In this document: positions 10,785-19,800 of the stretch, one piece after another
Layout: the number at the start of each line of letters is the position of its first letter
Position numbering within the stretch: the stretch's first letter is position 1
Assembly (NCBI RefSeq): GCF_034555935.1
Contig: NZ_JAYDCJ010000003.1
Location: 1,612,001-1,676,000, forward strand
DNA from: Marinobacter qingdaonensis
Lineage (GTDB): Bacteria > Pseudomonadota > Gammaproteobacteria > Pseudomonadales > Oleiphilaceae
Direction of reading: 5' to 3'
DNA: 64,000 nt
Made by a program: the position numbers and the translations under genes
Notes under the pieces: generated by a model
What the model was told of the DNA's origin: nothing
Database searches by the model: none
The model's input: the letters and a program-made list of their open reading frames with translations, nothing else

Positions 10785-11461
10785 GCCTACCGGCCGTGCC
10801 GGCCAGGGGGCGAATCGCCGGGCTGCTCAAGCTGGCGCTGTTCGTGGCAATCGTGGTGGTCGGTAACCTGCTGACCCGGGGGGTGGTGGACGGGTTGGAA
10901 ATGACCATTCGGCCCTCCACCGAGCCGACCTTGCACCGGATCATCATGATAGCCATGGTCGCGTACATGCTGCTGATGGCCATTCCCTTCGTGCCTGGGG
11001 TGGAGGTGGGGCTGGCGCTGATGATGATCCTGGGGCCAAAGATCGTTCCGCTGGTGTTTGGCTGTACCCTGGTGTCCCTGACCCTGGCGTTCCTGATCGG
11101 GCGATGGGTGCCGGAAGCCAGCATCGCCCAGTTTCTCAGGGAGCTGCATCTGAACCGTGCCGGCAATTTCCTCGCGGAATTCGAGGGCCTGAGTGCCCAG
11201 CAGCGGCTGGCCAAGCTGAGCGCCAAGACTCCGAAGCGCTGGTTGCCCTGGCTGGCCCGGCACCGGTATCTGACGCTGATGCTGGCCATCAATCTGCCCG
11301 GCAACATTGTGGTCGGCGGCGGTGGTGGTCTGGCCATGATGGCCGGGATGAGCCGGCTGTTTCCCATGCCCCGCTACTTGCTCACCATCCTGGTCGCGGT
11401 TTCCCCGGTGCCACTGGTATTGCTGCTGTTCGGAGAGCAGCTGGCCAGTTGGCCGATCTGA
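10781..11461 (+). CDS. Integral membrane protein, VTT/DedA-like
   Basis: This polytopic inner-membrane protein of 226 residues has about 4-5 hydrophobic segments. IPFVPGVEVGLALMMILGP and the later NLPGNIVVGGGGGLAMMAG resemble the paired re-entrant G-rich elements of VTT/DedA membrane proteins, some of which are lipid scramblases or flippases. The match is partial, so assignment is tentative. The start overlaps the upstream secreted-protein gene by 4 bp. Confidence 0.65.
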   Translation: MSLPAVPARGRIAGLLKLALFVAIVVVGNLLTRGVVDGLEMTIRPSTEPTLHRIIMIAMVAYMLLMAIPFVPGVEVGLALMMILGPKIVPLVFGCTLVSLTLAFLIGRWVPEASIAQFLRELHLNRAGNFLAEFEGLSAQQRLAKLSAKTPKRWLPWLARHRYLTLMLAINLPGNIVVGGGGGLAMMAGMSRLFPMPRYLLTILVAVSPVPLVLLLFGEQLASWPI

Positions 11462-11544
11462 CCTCACCGGTTGCTGTCGCTTGTTTTCGCACTTCGTGGT
11501 ATACCAGCTACCCTGTTAGTCCCACCCATTTCCGGAATTGAGCA

Positions 11545-12111
11545 ATGCCAAAAGCGAGTGAGATCAAGAAGAATTCCGCCGTTGAATACGACGGCCGCGT
11601 CTATTTCGTGAAGGACATCGAGCGTTCGGTGCCCCAGGGCCGTGCGGGCGGCAGCCTTTACCGCATGCGCATGTACGATGTGGTCACCGGCAACAAGATC
11701 GACGAGACCTTCAAGGACTCGGACATGCTGAACCTGGCGGACCTGGTGCGCCGGCCGGCCACCTTCTCCTACGCCGACGGCGACGAGTACGTGTTCATGG
11801 ACAGCGAGGACTTTACCCAGTACCTGCTGAACCGGGACGCCATCGCCGACGAGCTGCTGTTCATCAACGAAGACACCCAGGGCCTGATGGTGGTGCTGGT
11901 CAGCGATGCCCCGGTTTCCCTGGCCCTGCCGCCGACCGTGGAACTGGAGATCACCGAAACCGATCCATCCATTAAGGGCGGCTCTGCCACCGCGCGGACC
12001 AAGCCCGCGACCCTGTCGACCGGGCTGGTGGTGCAGGTGCCGGAGCACATCTCCACCGGTGACCGGATCAAGGTGAACGTGGAAGAGCGCAAGTTCCTGA
12101 GCCGCGCCTGA
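11545..12111 (+). CDS. yeiP: Elongation factor P-like protein EfpL (YeiP)
   Basis: This translation factor of 188 residues has the three beta domains of EF-P and is expected to relieve ribosome stalling. The KOW-like N domain carries the tip loop SVPQGRAGG (28-36) with Arg33 where classical EF-P has a modifiable Lys. The central OB domain follows, and the C-terminal domain ends [19 protein letters not shown]. Arg at the tip marks the EfpL/YeiP branch, which needs no beta-lysylation. No modification enzyme lies nearby. Confidence 0.93.
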   Translation: MPKASEIKKNSAVEYDGRVYFVKDIERSVPQGRAGGSLYRMRMYDVVTGNKIDETFKDSDMLNLADLVRRPATFSYADGDEYVFMDSEDFTQYLLNRDAIADELLFINEDTQGLMVVLVSDAPVSLALPPTVELEITETDPSIKGGSATARTKPATLSTGLVVQVPEHISTGDRIKVNVEERKFLSRA

Positions 12112-12142
12112 TCTTCCACCTGCGGCGATCGAAGGGGGCCTT

Positions 12143-12508
12143 ATGACCGGAGTGCAACCAAAACTCGTGGTGTTCTACGACGGCGCCTGTCCCACCTGCA
12201 TCAAGGACCGGCGCTGGTACGAGAAGCTGGCCGGGAAAACCGGCGACTCGGTGGAGTGGCTGGACATCACCGGCCGGGACGACGAGCTGAGAAGGCAAGG
12301 CATTGACCCGGACCGGGCCCTGAGAGAGCTGCACGTCAAGGATGCCGACGGCCAGATCCACCGGGAAATGGACGCCTACATCCTGCTGATGTCACGCGTG
12401 CCCCTGCTGAAACCCCTGGCCTGGCTCATTGGCCTGCCACTGATCCGGCCAGGGCTGGCCCGGCTTTACCATGGCTGGGTCAGTCGGCGGCTGGACGGCC
12501 GGGCCTGA
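12143..12508 (+). CDS. DCC family thiol-disulfide oxidoreductase-like protein (DUF393)
   Basis: This 121-residue protein begins VVFYDGACPTCIKDRRWYEKL, the DCC signature with the Cys-Pro-Thr-Cys pair, in a thioredoxin-like fold. The DxxGRDDELRRQGID and REMDAYILLM segments fit DUF393. SD GAAGGGGG precedes ATG 12143. Its 3' end overlaps the convergent membrane-protein gene by 117 bp. Redox activity is predicted but the partner is unknown. Confidence 0.82.
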   Translation: MTGVQPKLVVFYDGACPTCIKDRRWYEKLAGKTGDSVEWLDITGRDDELRRQGIDPDRALRELHVKDADGQIHREMDAYILLMSRVPLLKPLAWLIGLPLIRPGLARLYHGWVSRRLDGRA

Positions 12509-12988
12509 ACGGCCTGGCTCCTCGTTGTCCCGGACCAGTTCCCGGGGCGCCATGCGCAGAAAGACCCCCAGGGCGGCCAGCAGCATGGCCGTGCTCACGA
12601 TGATGGCGACCGGATAGTACAGGTTGCCGGCCAGGTCGAGCTGGCTGTACTTGATGATCATGATCAGCCCTTCCAGGGACATGGCCACGCACACGGTGCC
12701 GATGAACCGGGGCAGGGTCCGGCGCAACATGGTGATCACGTCGTGGGATTCGGACGGACCGCTGTATTCCGAGCGGATCACCATCGCCAATTCGTACACG
12801 GCCAGCGCGATGATGCTGCCGTTCACCCCCTTGATCAGGGTCTGCATCAATTCCTTGCCCGACTGCAGCTGGGCAAACACCTCCATGGCCGTGGCACTGA
12901 CCAGGGTGAAGGCAAGCACGAAGAACAGCAGGGTAAACATTCGGGCAAACAGCGCCCGTATCGGGATGGTTCGAATCCAGTTGGCCAT
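12392..12988 (-). CDS. Multi-pass membrane protein of unknown function
   Basis: This 198-residue protein has four hydrophobic helices: MFTLLFFVLAFTLVSA, a segment near NGSIIALAVYELAMVI, one near FIGTVCVAMSLEGLIMII, and YYPVAIIVSTAMLLAALG. An unusually long Pro/Gln-rich hydrophilic tail follows. ATG 12988 has AGGAGC 6 bp upstream. The tail-coding part lies antisense to the end of the DCC gene. The transmembrane core is convincing; the tail could be an accident of a lost stop codon. I do not recognise a function. Confidence 0.7.
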   Translation of the reverse strand: MANWIRTIPIRALFARMFTLLFFVLAFTLVSATAMEVFAQLQSGKELMQTLIKGVNGSIIALAVYELAMVIRSEYSGPSESHDVITMLRRTLPRFIGTVCVAMSLEGLIMIIKYSQLDLAGNLYYPVAIIVSTAMLLAALGVFLRMAPRELVRDNEEPGRSGPAVQPPTDPAMVKPGQPWPDQWQANEPGQGFQQGHA

Positions 12989-13204
12989 TGTTCGCTCCTG
13001 TCGGGTCGCGACGTCGCTCATGTGCAGTGACAGGCTACCGGTCCACTGCCCCGGTTTCGCTTAACGTTCGCTCATGCCCTCGTAAGGTTTCCCCCCTTCC
13101 GCGCCCGGTGCCGACTAAGATCTAATCCCAAGGCCAGCGCATAAGGCATTATCGTTCAAGGGAAAATTGGGAAAACGCCAATAACAACAATGCGAGGACT
13201 TGCC

Positions 13205-14518
13205 ATGATGCAACGATTGACCAACGGCTCCGTGAAGCTGGTGGAGCGTTTCCTGCCGGATCCCTACGTTCTGGTGCTTCTTCTTTCCCTAGTGGTGTTC
13301 GTCGCCGCTATGGTCTTCGAGGGCCAGTCCCCTCTGCAGATGGTGCAGTACTGGGGTGACGGCTTCTGGAACCTGCTGACCTTTGCCATGCAGATGGTGC
13401 TGGTGCTGGTTACCGGCTTTGTCCTGGCCAGCACGCCGTTTTTCAAGCGCATTCTGAAGGCCCTCGGCCAGCTCGCCCGGTCACCGGGGCAGGCGGTGGT
13501 CCTGGTCACCCTGGTGTCCCTGGCCGCGGCCTGGATCAACTGGGGCTTCGGCCTGGTTATCGGTGCCCTGTTTGCCCGGCAGGTGGCCCGGGAAGTGCCG
13601 AACGTGAACTACCCGCTGCTGATCGCCAGCGCCTACAGCGGGTTCATGGTGTGGCACGGGGGCCTGGCCGGCTCGGTGCCGCTGGTGATCGCAACCGAGG
13701 GCCATTTCACCGCCGACATGATCGGGGTCATTCCCACCAGCGAGACCATTTTCGCGCCGTTTAACCTGCTGCTGGTGTTGGCGATGTTCATCGTCATTCC
13801 CGTGGTCAATCGCCTGATGATGGGCGACGGCGGCAAGCACGTTGACGCCACCAAGCTGGCGGAGGAAGCGTCACTGCCGGAGCTCAAGAACGACACCCCG
13901 GCCGAGAAGCTGGAAAACAGCCGGTTGCTGGCCCAGGCCGTCGGGATCATGGGGCTGATTTTCGCCGGCTACTACTTCCTGGCTCGCAGCGGCTCCTTGA
14001 ACCTGAACATCGTGAATTTCATGTTCCTGATTCTTGGGATCATCCTGCACGGCCGTCCGTCCCGTTTCATCGCCAGCGCCTCGGAGGCGGTCCGCGGCTC
14101 CACCGGCATCATCATCCAGTTCCCGTTCTACGCCGGGATCATGGCCATGATGGTCGACTCCGGCCTGGCCAGCAGCCTGTCGAACTGGTTTGCCAACGTG
14201 GCCAACCCGACCACCTTCCCGCTGTTCACCTTCCTCAGTGCCGGGGTGGTCAACATCTTCGTGCCCTCCGGGGGCGGCCAGTGGGCGGTCCAGGCGCCGA
14301 TCATGCTGGAAGCGGGCGCAGCCCTGGGGGTCGAGCCGGCACGCACCGCCATGGCGGTGGCCTGGGGCGATGCCTGGACCAACATGATCCAGCCGTTCTG
14401 GGCCCTGCCGGCCCTGGCCATCGCCGGACTGTCGGCCCGGGACGTGATGGGTTATTGCCTGATCGTGTTGCTGGCCACCGGCGTGGTGCTGGGCCTGGGG
14501 CTGATGCTCTTGCCCTGA
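13205..14518 (+). CDS. Short-chain fatty acid transporter, AtoE family
   Basis: This inner-membrane carrier of 437 residues is expected to import short-chain fatty acids such as butyrate or acetoacetate. LVERFLPDPYVLVLLLSLVVF is the N-terminal signature. AWINWGFGLVIGALFAR, SGFMVWHGGLAGSVPL and NIFVPSGGGQWAVQAPI are characteristic conserved stretches between helices. ATG 13205 follows GAGG by 7 bp. It is followed by a thioesterase gene about 100 bp away, so an acyl-group context is plausible, but AtoDAB are not present. Confidence 0.87.
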   Translation: MMQRLTNGSVKLVERFLPDPYVLVLLLSLVVFVAAMVFEGQSPLQMVQYWGDGFWNLLTFAMQMVLVLVTGFVLASTPFFKRILKALGQLARSPGQAVVLVTLVSLAAAWINWGFGLVIGALFARQVAREVPNVNYPLLIASAYSGFMVWHGGLAGSVPLVIATEGHFTADMIGVIPTSETIFAPFNLLLVLAMFIVIPVVNRLMMGDGGKHVDATKLAEEASLPELKNDTPAEKLENSRLLAQAVGIMGLIFAGYYFLARSGSLNLNIVNFMFLILGIILHGRPSRFIASASEAVRGSTGIIIQFPFYAGIMAMMVDSGLASSLSNWFANVANPTTFPLFTFLSAGVVNIFVPSGGGQWAVQAPIMLEAGAALGVEPARTAMAVAWGDAWTNMIQPFWALPALAIAGLSARDVMGYCLIVLLATGVVLGLGLMLLP

Positions 14519-14544
14519 CCGGACGTTCGAAACCGGTGAAAAAC

Positions 14545-14574
14545 GGCGGTCGGGCAGCAGCGGGCCCGGCCGCC
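14545..14574 (+). terminator. Candidate hairpin terminator after the AtoE-type gene
   Basis: GGCGGTCGGGC (14545-14555) pairs with GCCCGGCCGCC (14564-14574) with one wobble. No T tract follows on the plus strand, although AAA precedes it. It may therefore be a weak or Rho-assisted terminator. Confidence 0.4.
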
Positions 14575-14624
14575 CCGTGATAGGGTTAGCAGCCAACATC
14601 CGATTTCGAGAAGGACTTTCTGCT

Positions 14625-15122
14625 ATGCCCGGAACTGCCGCCAAGCCGGTATCGGCCTCTTCCATCGAAAAGCACGTCTACAAAGTATTCCCCAACGACA
14701 TGAACGCCCACGACACCGTGTTCGGTGGCATGATCATGGCCAAGTGCGACCGGCTGGCCCTGGTGGTGGCTGAGCGCCATGCCGCCCACGTGTGCGTCAC
14801 CGCTGCCGTGGATTCCATCCATTTTCGCGCCCCGGCCAAGGGCAACGACACCCTGTTGTTCAGTCTGTCGCTGAACCGCAGCTGGGGCTCGTCCATGGAG
14901 ATCGGCGCCCGGGTGGAGGCGGAGAACAGCTACACCGGCGACACCCGCCACATCCTGTCGGCGTTTTTCACCTTCGTGGCGCTGGACGAGAACGACAAGC
15001 CCATCGACGTGCCCGAGGTCATCCCGGAAACCGACGAGCAGAAACGCCGGTACGAGAACGCCGCCATCCGCCGCGAAGGACGCCTGAAAACCCGGGAGAA
15101 GCTGGCCAGCCGCAAGGGCTGA
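14625..15122 (+). CDS. Acyl-CoA thioesterase, hotdog fold (YciA-like)
   Basis: This 165-residue enzyme should hydrolyse acyl-CoA to free acid and CoA. KVFPNDMNAHDTVFGGMIMAKCDRLA is the hotdog helix with the catalytic Asp region (the N/D MNAHDTVFGG motif). VDSIHFRAPAKGNDTL and SWGSSMEIGARVEAENSYTG are the beta-sheet signatures of the acyl-CoA hydrolase family. ATG 14625 follows GAGAAGGAC. Chain-length preference is unknown. Confidence 0.9.
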   Translation: MPGTAAKPVSASSIEKHVYKVFPNDMNAHDTVFGGMIMAKCDRLALVVAERHAAHVCVTAAVDSIHFRAPAKGNDTLLFSLSLNRSWGSSMEIGARVEAENSYTGDTRHILSAFFTFVALDENDKPIDVPEVIPETDEQKRRYENAAIRREGRLKTREKLASRKG

Positions 15123-15218
15123 GCCGGCAATCCGCCGCCCTGGCGCCGAACCTGTGCAAGTGCGCCAGAGCGACTACACTTAGGGTAGGTGTAGCGGTGA
15201 GGGGGCGCGGAACCCGGT

Positions 15219-15995
15219 GTGGAACAGATAACAACCGTACCCAAGGGAGCCCAGCACTACATCCTGATGGTGATCCCCCAGTTACTGCGGGAGATCGAAG
15301 CGCTGGGACTGCCCCAGATCATTGAAACCTCCGGGTTCAGCGAACGGGAGGTCACCACCCTTTACTTCGAGTTTGTTTCCATCAACCGCGTGTTGCCCGC
15401 CGATCCGGACCGGATCGCTCCGGAGCTGTGGCAGCACCTGATCTACTGCGTTCAGGTCATGAGCTCCATGGTCAATGCGGCGTCGCTGGAGGCCCTGGAA
15501 CGGGCCCGGGACGAGGCCATCCGCAAGTTCCTGCCGCACGCCCGGCAGACGCTGGAAAGCGAGTATCGGGAGCAGTGCAGCGAGGGCACGGTGGATTTCC
15601 GCCTGGCCGGAATCCTCAAGCACGGCGACTCGCCGGACCATTCCCGGCAGCTGTGCATGGAGGCCATCCGGTTGGAGCGGGAGCGACGGCTGGCGTCCCT
15701 GAAGGGCCTGTCGGTGCAGGGGCTGGACCCGCACTCCGCTTGCATCGTCGAGGCGGCGCTGGCCTACGTACAGCGGCAGAAGGACGATCCGCCCGACGAT
15801 TTCGGGGTGCTGGATCTGGTGATCCGGCTGCTCGACCTGCTGCGCCTGGTGCTGGCGCTCGACCGGGACGAAGCGGCCCGGGCGGCGATTCCCGGTGACT
15901 TCTCGGTCGATAACATCGTACTCGGGATCGGCAACGCCCTGTACCGGAAAGAGCTGGGCCTGATGTTCTCGTCGGTTAAAGTCCCGCGTCCTTGA
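15219..15995 (+). CDS. Conserved protein of unknown function
   Basis: This soluble, helix-rich protein of 258 residues has no transmembrane segment or signal peptide. It is rich in Arg, Glu and Leu, with many pairs suggesting coiled or bundled helices (EALERARDEAIRKF and AIRLERERRLASL). No motif identifies a function. The start is GTG 15219; GAGGGGG lies about 13 bp upstream, which is far. The codon pattern looks real. The 3' end overlaps the convergent Lrp-type gene by 20 bp. Confidence 0.6.
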   Translation: MEQITTVPKGAQHYILMVIPQLLREIEALGLPQIIETSGFSEREVTTLYFEFVSINRVLPADPDRIAPELWQHLIYCVQVMSSMVNAASLEALERARDEAIRKFLPHARQTLESEYREQCSEGTVDFRLAGILKHGDSPDHSRQLCMEAIRLERERRLASLKGLSVQGLDPHSACIVEAALAYVQRQKDDPPDDFGVLDLVIRLLDLLRLVLALDRDEAARAAIPGDFSVDNIVLGIGNALYRKELGLMFSSVKVPRP

Positions 15996-16428
15996 CGTTT
16001 TCCATCACCACGAACGTGCTGGTCTGCAGCACGTGGGGCAGGGCCGAGATCTGCTCGCCCAGGACCTGACGGTACTCGGCCATATCCCGGGTCCGCACTT
16101 TCAGCAGGTAATCAAAGTTGCCTGCGATCATGTGGCACTGCTCCACCGCTGAAATCTGCTTGAGGGCGCTGTTGAATGCCGCCAGGGCAGCGCTGCTGGT
16201 GTCGTTCAGGGTGACCTGGGCGAAGGCGATGTGGGACAGGCCGAGCTTGGTCTGGTTGACCAGGGCGGTGTAGCCGGTGATGTAACCCTGCTCCTCGAGC
16301 CGGCGCATGCGGACCTGGCAGGGGGTTTTCGACAGGCCCACGCGGGAGGCCAGTTCGGTAACGGTGATCCGGGCGTTTTTCTGCAGTTCCCGAATAATGG
16401 AGTGATCAATCCGGTCTAATTCGACCAT
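15976..16428 (-). CDS. Lrp/AsnC family regulator, probable proline-utilisation regulator
   Basis: This 150-residue DNA-binding protein has an N-terminal helix-turn-helix (LDRIDHSIIRELQKNARITVT then LASRVGLSKTPCQVRMRRLE) and a C-terminal RAM ligand domain (about 65-145). It is divergent from putA with 382 bp between them. In other proteobacteria an Lrp-type PutR activates putA in response to proline; the absence of a DNA-binding domain in the PutA here fits. The name is inferred from context. Four similar short dyads in the gap are candidate sites. Confidence 0.88.
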   Translation of the reverse strand: MVELDRIDHSIIRELQKNARITVTELASRVGLSKTPCQVRMRRLEEQGYITGYTALVNQTKLGLSHIAFAQVTLNDTSSAALAAFNSALKQISAVEQCHMIAGNFDYLLKVRTRDMAEYRQVLGEQISALPHVLQTSTFVVMENVKDAGL

Positions 16429-16810
16429 GTTGGGCGGTCCTGACTGAGATTTTGGCTATATCAAGTGTCCAATATAAACAAATCGACAGGTGGGTGGAAA
16501 ACCGGAAGGCAAATCGTCTGCCAGCGGCCCCGGTGTCGTGGTTTGCGCTTACGCCATGATCTTCTAGCTTTTCAGGGACGTAACTCGGGCAAGAACGCTG
16601 TCAAAATATCGGTGCCCGGCCCCGAAAAATGGCGGGTAAACAGAAGGTCAAAAAGTCTCTATGACTAAAAAATTGTTAACTGAAAGATAAGAGTTAAAAA
16701 ATCGCGATCTAAAAAGGTCAAATATCCTGCCTTTCAGGTTTTAAAAGGCAAATAGTCTGTCTTGATCTCGGTAGAATGCCGGCGAGACCAAAAACGAAGA
16801 GGGTGCAACT
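16429..16810. promoter_or_regulatory. Divergent promoter region between Lrp-type regulator and putA
   Basis: The 382-bp gap is A/T-rich from about 16640 to 16760 and holds no gene. Four similar elements occur at 16506-16522, 16644-16660, 16714-16731 and 16745-16761, each of the form AAGG(T)CAAATNNTCTGYC. The first is a clean dyad, GGCA-N7-TGCC. The last overlaps the expected -35 position of a candidate putA promoter whose -10 is TAGAAT (16772-16777). This pattern fits an Lrp-type activator binding several sites. The assignment is by pattern only. Confidence 0.6.
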
Positions 16811-19800
16811 ATGAGACCGCAGCAATCGGACATTCCCACTCTTGTCGACAGCCGACAGGCCATTCGTGATTACTACCTCGCAGATGAGCACAAGGTCGTC
16901 CATGAGATGATTGCTGGGGCCCAGTTGTCCCAGACCGAACGCGAAGCCATTTCCGCTCGGGCGGCCGACCTGGTGCGCAGCGTGCGCAAGAACGCCAAGC
17001 CCACCATCATGGAGAAGTTCCTGGCCGAGTACGGCCTGACCACCAAAGAAGGTGTGGCCCTGATGTGTCTGGCCGAGGCCCTGTTGCGGGTACCGGACAG
17101 CACCACCATCAATGACCTGATCGAAGACAAGATCACCTCCGGCGCCTGGGGTACCCATCTGGGCAAGGCCTCCTCGCAGCTGATCAACACCGCCACCGTG
17201 GCGCTGCTGATGACCAGCAACCTGCTGAAAGAATCCGAGCGCAACACCATCGGTGACACCCTGCGCAAACTGCTCAAGCGTTTCGGCGAGCCGGTCATCC
17301 GGACCGTTGCCGGTCAGGCCATGAAGGAAATGGGCCGTCAGTTCGTGCTCGGTCGCGACATCGACGAAGCCCAGGACGAAGCCAAGGAATACATGGCCAA
17401 GGGCTACACCTATTCCTATGACATGCTGGGTGAGGCGGCGCGCACCGACGACGACGCCAAGCGTTATTACGCCTCCTACTCCAATGCCATCGACAGCATT
17501 GCCAAGGCCTGCAAGGGCGATGTGCGCAAGAACCCGGGCATCTCGGTCAAGCTCTCTGCGCTGCTGGCCCGCTACGAGTACGGCAACAAGGAGCGGGTCA
17601 TGGACGAGCTGCTGCCCCGCGCCCGCACCCTGGTGAAAAAGGCCGCGGCCGCCAACATGGGTTTCAACATCGACGCCGAGGAGCAGGAGCGTCTGGACCT
17701 GTCCCTGGATGTCATCGAAGAGCTGGTGTCCGATCCGGAACTGGCCGGCTGGGACGGCTTCGGTGTGGTGGTGCAGGCCTACGGCAAGCGCGCCTCGTTC
17801 GTGCTGGACTGGCTCTACGGTCTGGCCGAGAAATACGACCGCAAGATCATGGTGCGCCTGGTCAAAGGCGCCTACTGGGACGCCGAAATCAAGCGCTCCC
17901 AGGTGACCGGTCTGAATGGCTTCCCGGTCTTTACCCGCAAGGCGTGCAGCGACGTATCCTTCGTCTCCTGCGCGACCAAGCTGCTGAACATGACCGACCG
18001 GATCTACCCGCAGTTTGCGACCCACAACGCGCACTCGGTCTCCACCATCCTGGAGCTGGCCCAGGCCAGGAAGGTGAACAACTACGAGTTCCAGCGCCTG
18101 CACGGTATGGGCGAGTCCCTGCACAACGAGGTGATCAAGGCCAGTGGCGTGCCGTGCCGCATCTACGCCCCGGTGGGTCCCCACAAGGACCTGCTGGCGT
18201 ACCTGGTGCGTCGCCTGCTGGAGAACGGTGCCAACAGCTCGTTCGTGAACCAGATTGTGGACAAGCGCATCACCCCGGAAGAGATCGCCAAGGACCCGAT
18301 CGACTCGGTCAAGGAGATGGGCGACAACATCTCCAGCAAGGCGATCGTGCATCCGTACAAGTTGTTCGGTGACCAGCGCCGCAATTCCAAGGGCTGGGAC
18401 ATCACCGATCCGGTCACCGTCGAGCAGATCGAAGCCGGTCGCGGCGCCTACCGCACCCACCGCTGGAAAGGCGGTCCGCTGATCGCCGGCGAAGTGGCGG
18501 GCACCGAGGTCCAGGTGGTGCGCAACCCGGCCGACCCGGACGATCTGGTGGGGCACGTCACCATGGCCTCCGACGCCGACGTGAACACCGCCATCACCGC
18601 CGCCGAGAACGGCTTCAAGACCTGGTCGTCCATGTCTGCGGACGAGCGTGCGGCGTGCGTGCGCAAGGTCGGCGACCTGTACGAGGAGAACTGCGACGAG
18701 CTGTTTGCGCTGACCACCCGCGAGGCGGGCAAGTCGTTGCTGGACGCCATCGCCGAGATCCGTGAGGCGGTGGATTTCTCCCAGTACTACGCCAACGAAG
18801 CGCTGCGCTACAAGGACGCCGGCGAGGCCCGCGGACCGATGGTGTGCATCTCACCCTGGAACTTCCCGCTGGCGATCTTCACCGGCCAGATCCTGGCCAA
18901 CCTGGCGGCGGGCAACACCGTGCTGGCCAAGCCGGCCGAGCAGACCTCGCTGCTGGCAATCCGCGCCGTGGAGCTGATGTATGAAGCCGGTATCCCCAAG
19001 GATGCCATTCAGCTGCTGCCGGGCACCGGTGCCACCGTGGGCGCGGCGCTGACCTCGGACTCCCGGGTTTCCGGCGTCTGCTTCACCGGCTCCACCGTCA
19101 CCGCCCAGCGCATCAACAAGGTGATGACCGAAAACATGGCGCCGGACGCCCCGCTGGTGGCCGAAACCGGCGGCATGAACGCGATGATCGTCGACTCCAC
19201 GGCACTGCCCGAGCAGGTGGTGCGTGACGTGCTGGCTTCCTCGTTCCAGAGTGCCGGCCAGCGCTGTTCCGCCCTGCGCATGCTGTACGTGCAGGAGGAC
19301 ATCGCCGGGCACCTGCTGGAAATGCTCTACGGTGCCATGGAAGAGTTGGGCATCGGCGATCCCTGGCTGCTGTCCACTGACGTTGGCCCGGTCATCGACG
19401 AAACCGCGCGCAAGAAGATTACCGACCACTGCGACAAGTTCGAGCGCGACGGCAAGCTGCTGAAGAAGTTGCCGGTGCCGGATAAGGGGCTGTTCGTGTC
19501 GCCGGCGGTGCTGAAAGTGTCCGGCATCGAGGAGCTGGAAGAGGAAATCTTCGGGCCGGTGCTGCACGTGGCTACCTTCAAGGCCAAGGACATCGACAAG
19601 GTAGTGGACAGCGTCAACGCCAAAGGTTACGGCCTGACGTTCGGCATCCACAGCCGGGTGGACCGCCGGGTTGAGCGCATCTCAAGCCGCATCAAGGTGG
19701 GCAACACCTACGTCAACCGCAACCAGATCGGCGCCATCGTCGGCTCCCAGCCGTTCGGCGGCGAAGGCCTGTCCGGTACCGGTCCGAAGGCCGGTGGCCC

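Noticed and set aside
12968..12979. GGTTCGAATCC-like stretch resembling a tRNA T arm
   Set aside because: It lies in the N-terminal coding part of the membrane-protein gene, with no acceptor, D or anticodon stem around it.
16718..18556. Long open frame (612 codons) antisense to putA
   Set aside because: Codon composition is that of a GC-rich shadow frame, and putA on the plus strand explains the sequence fully.
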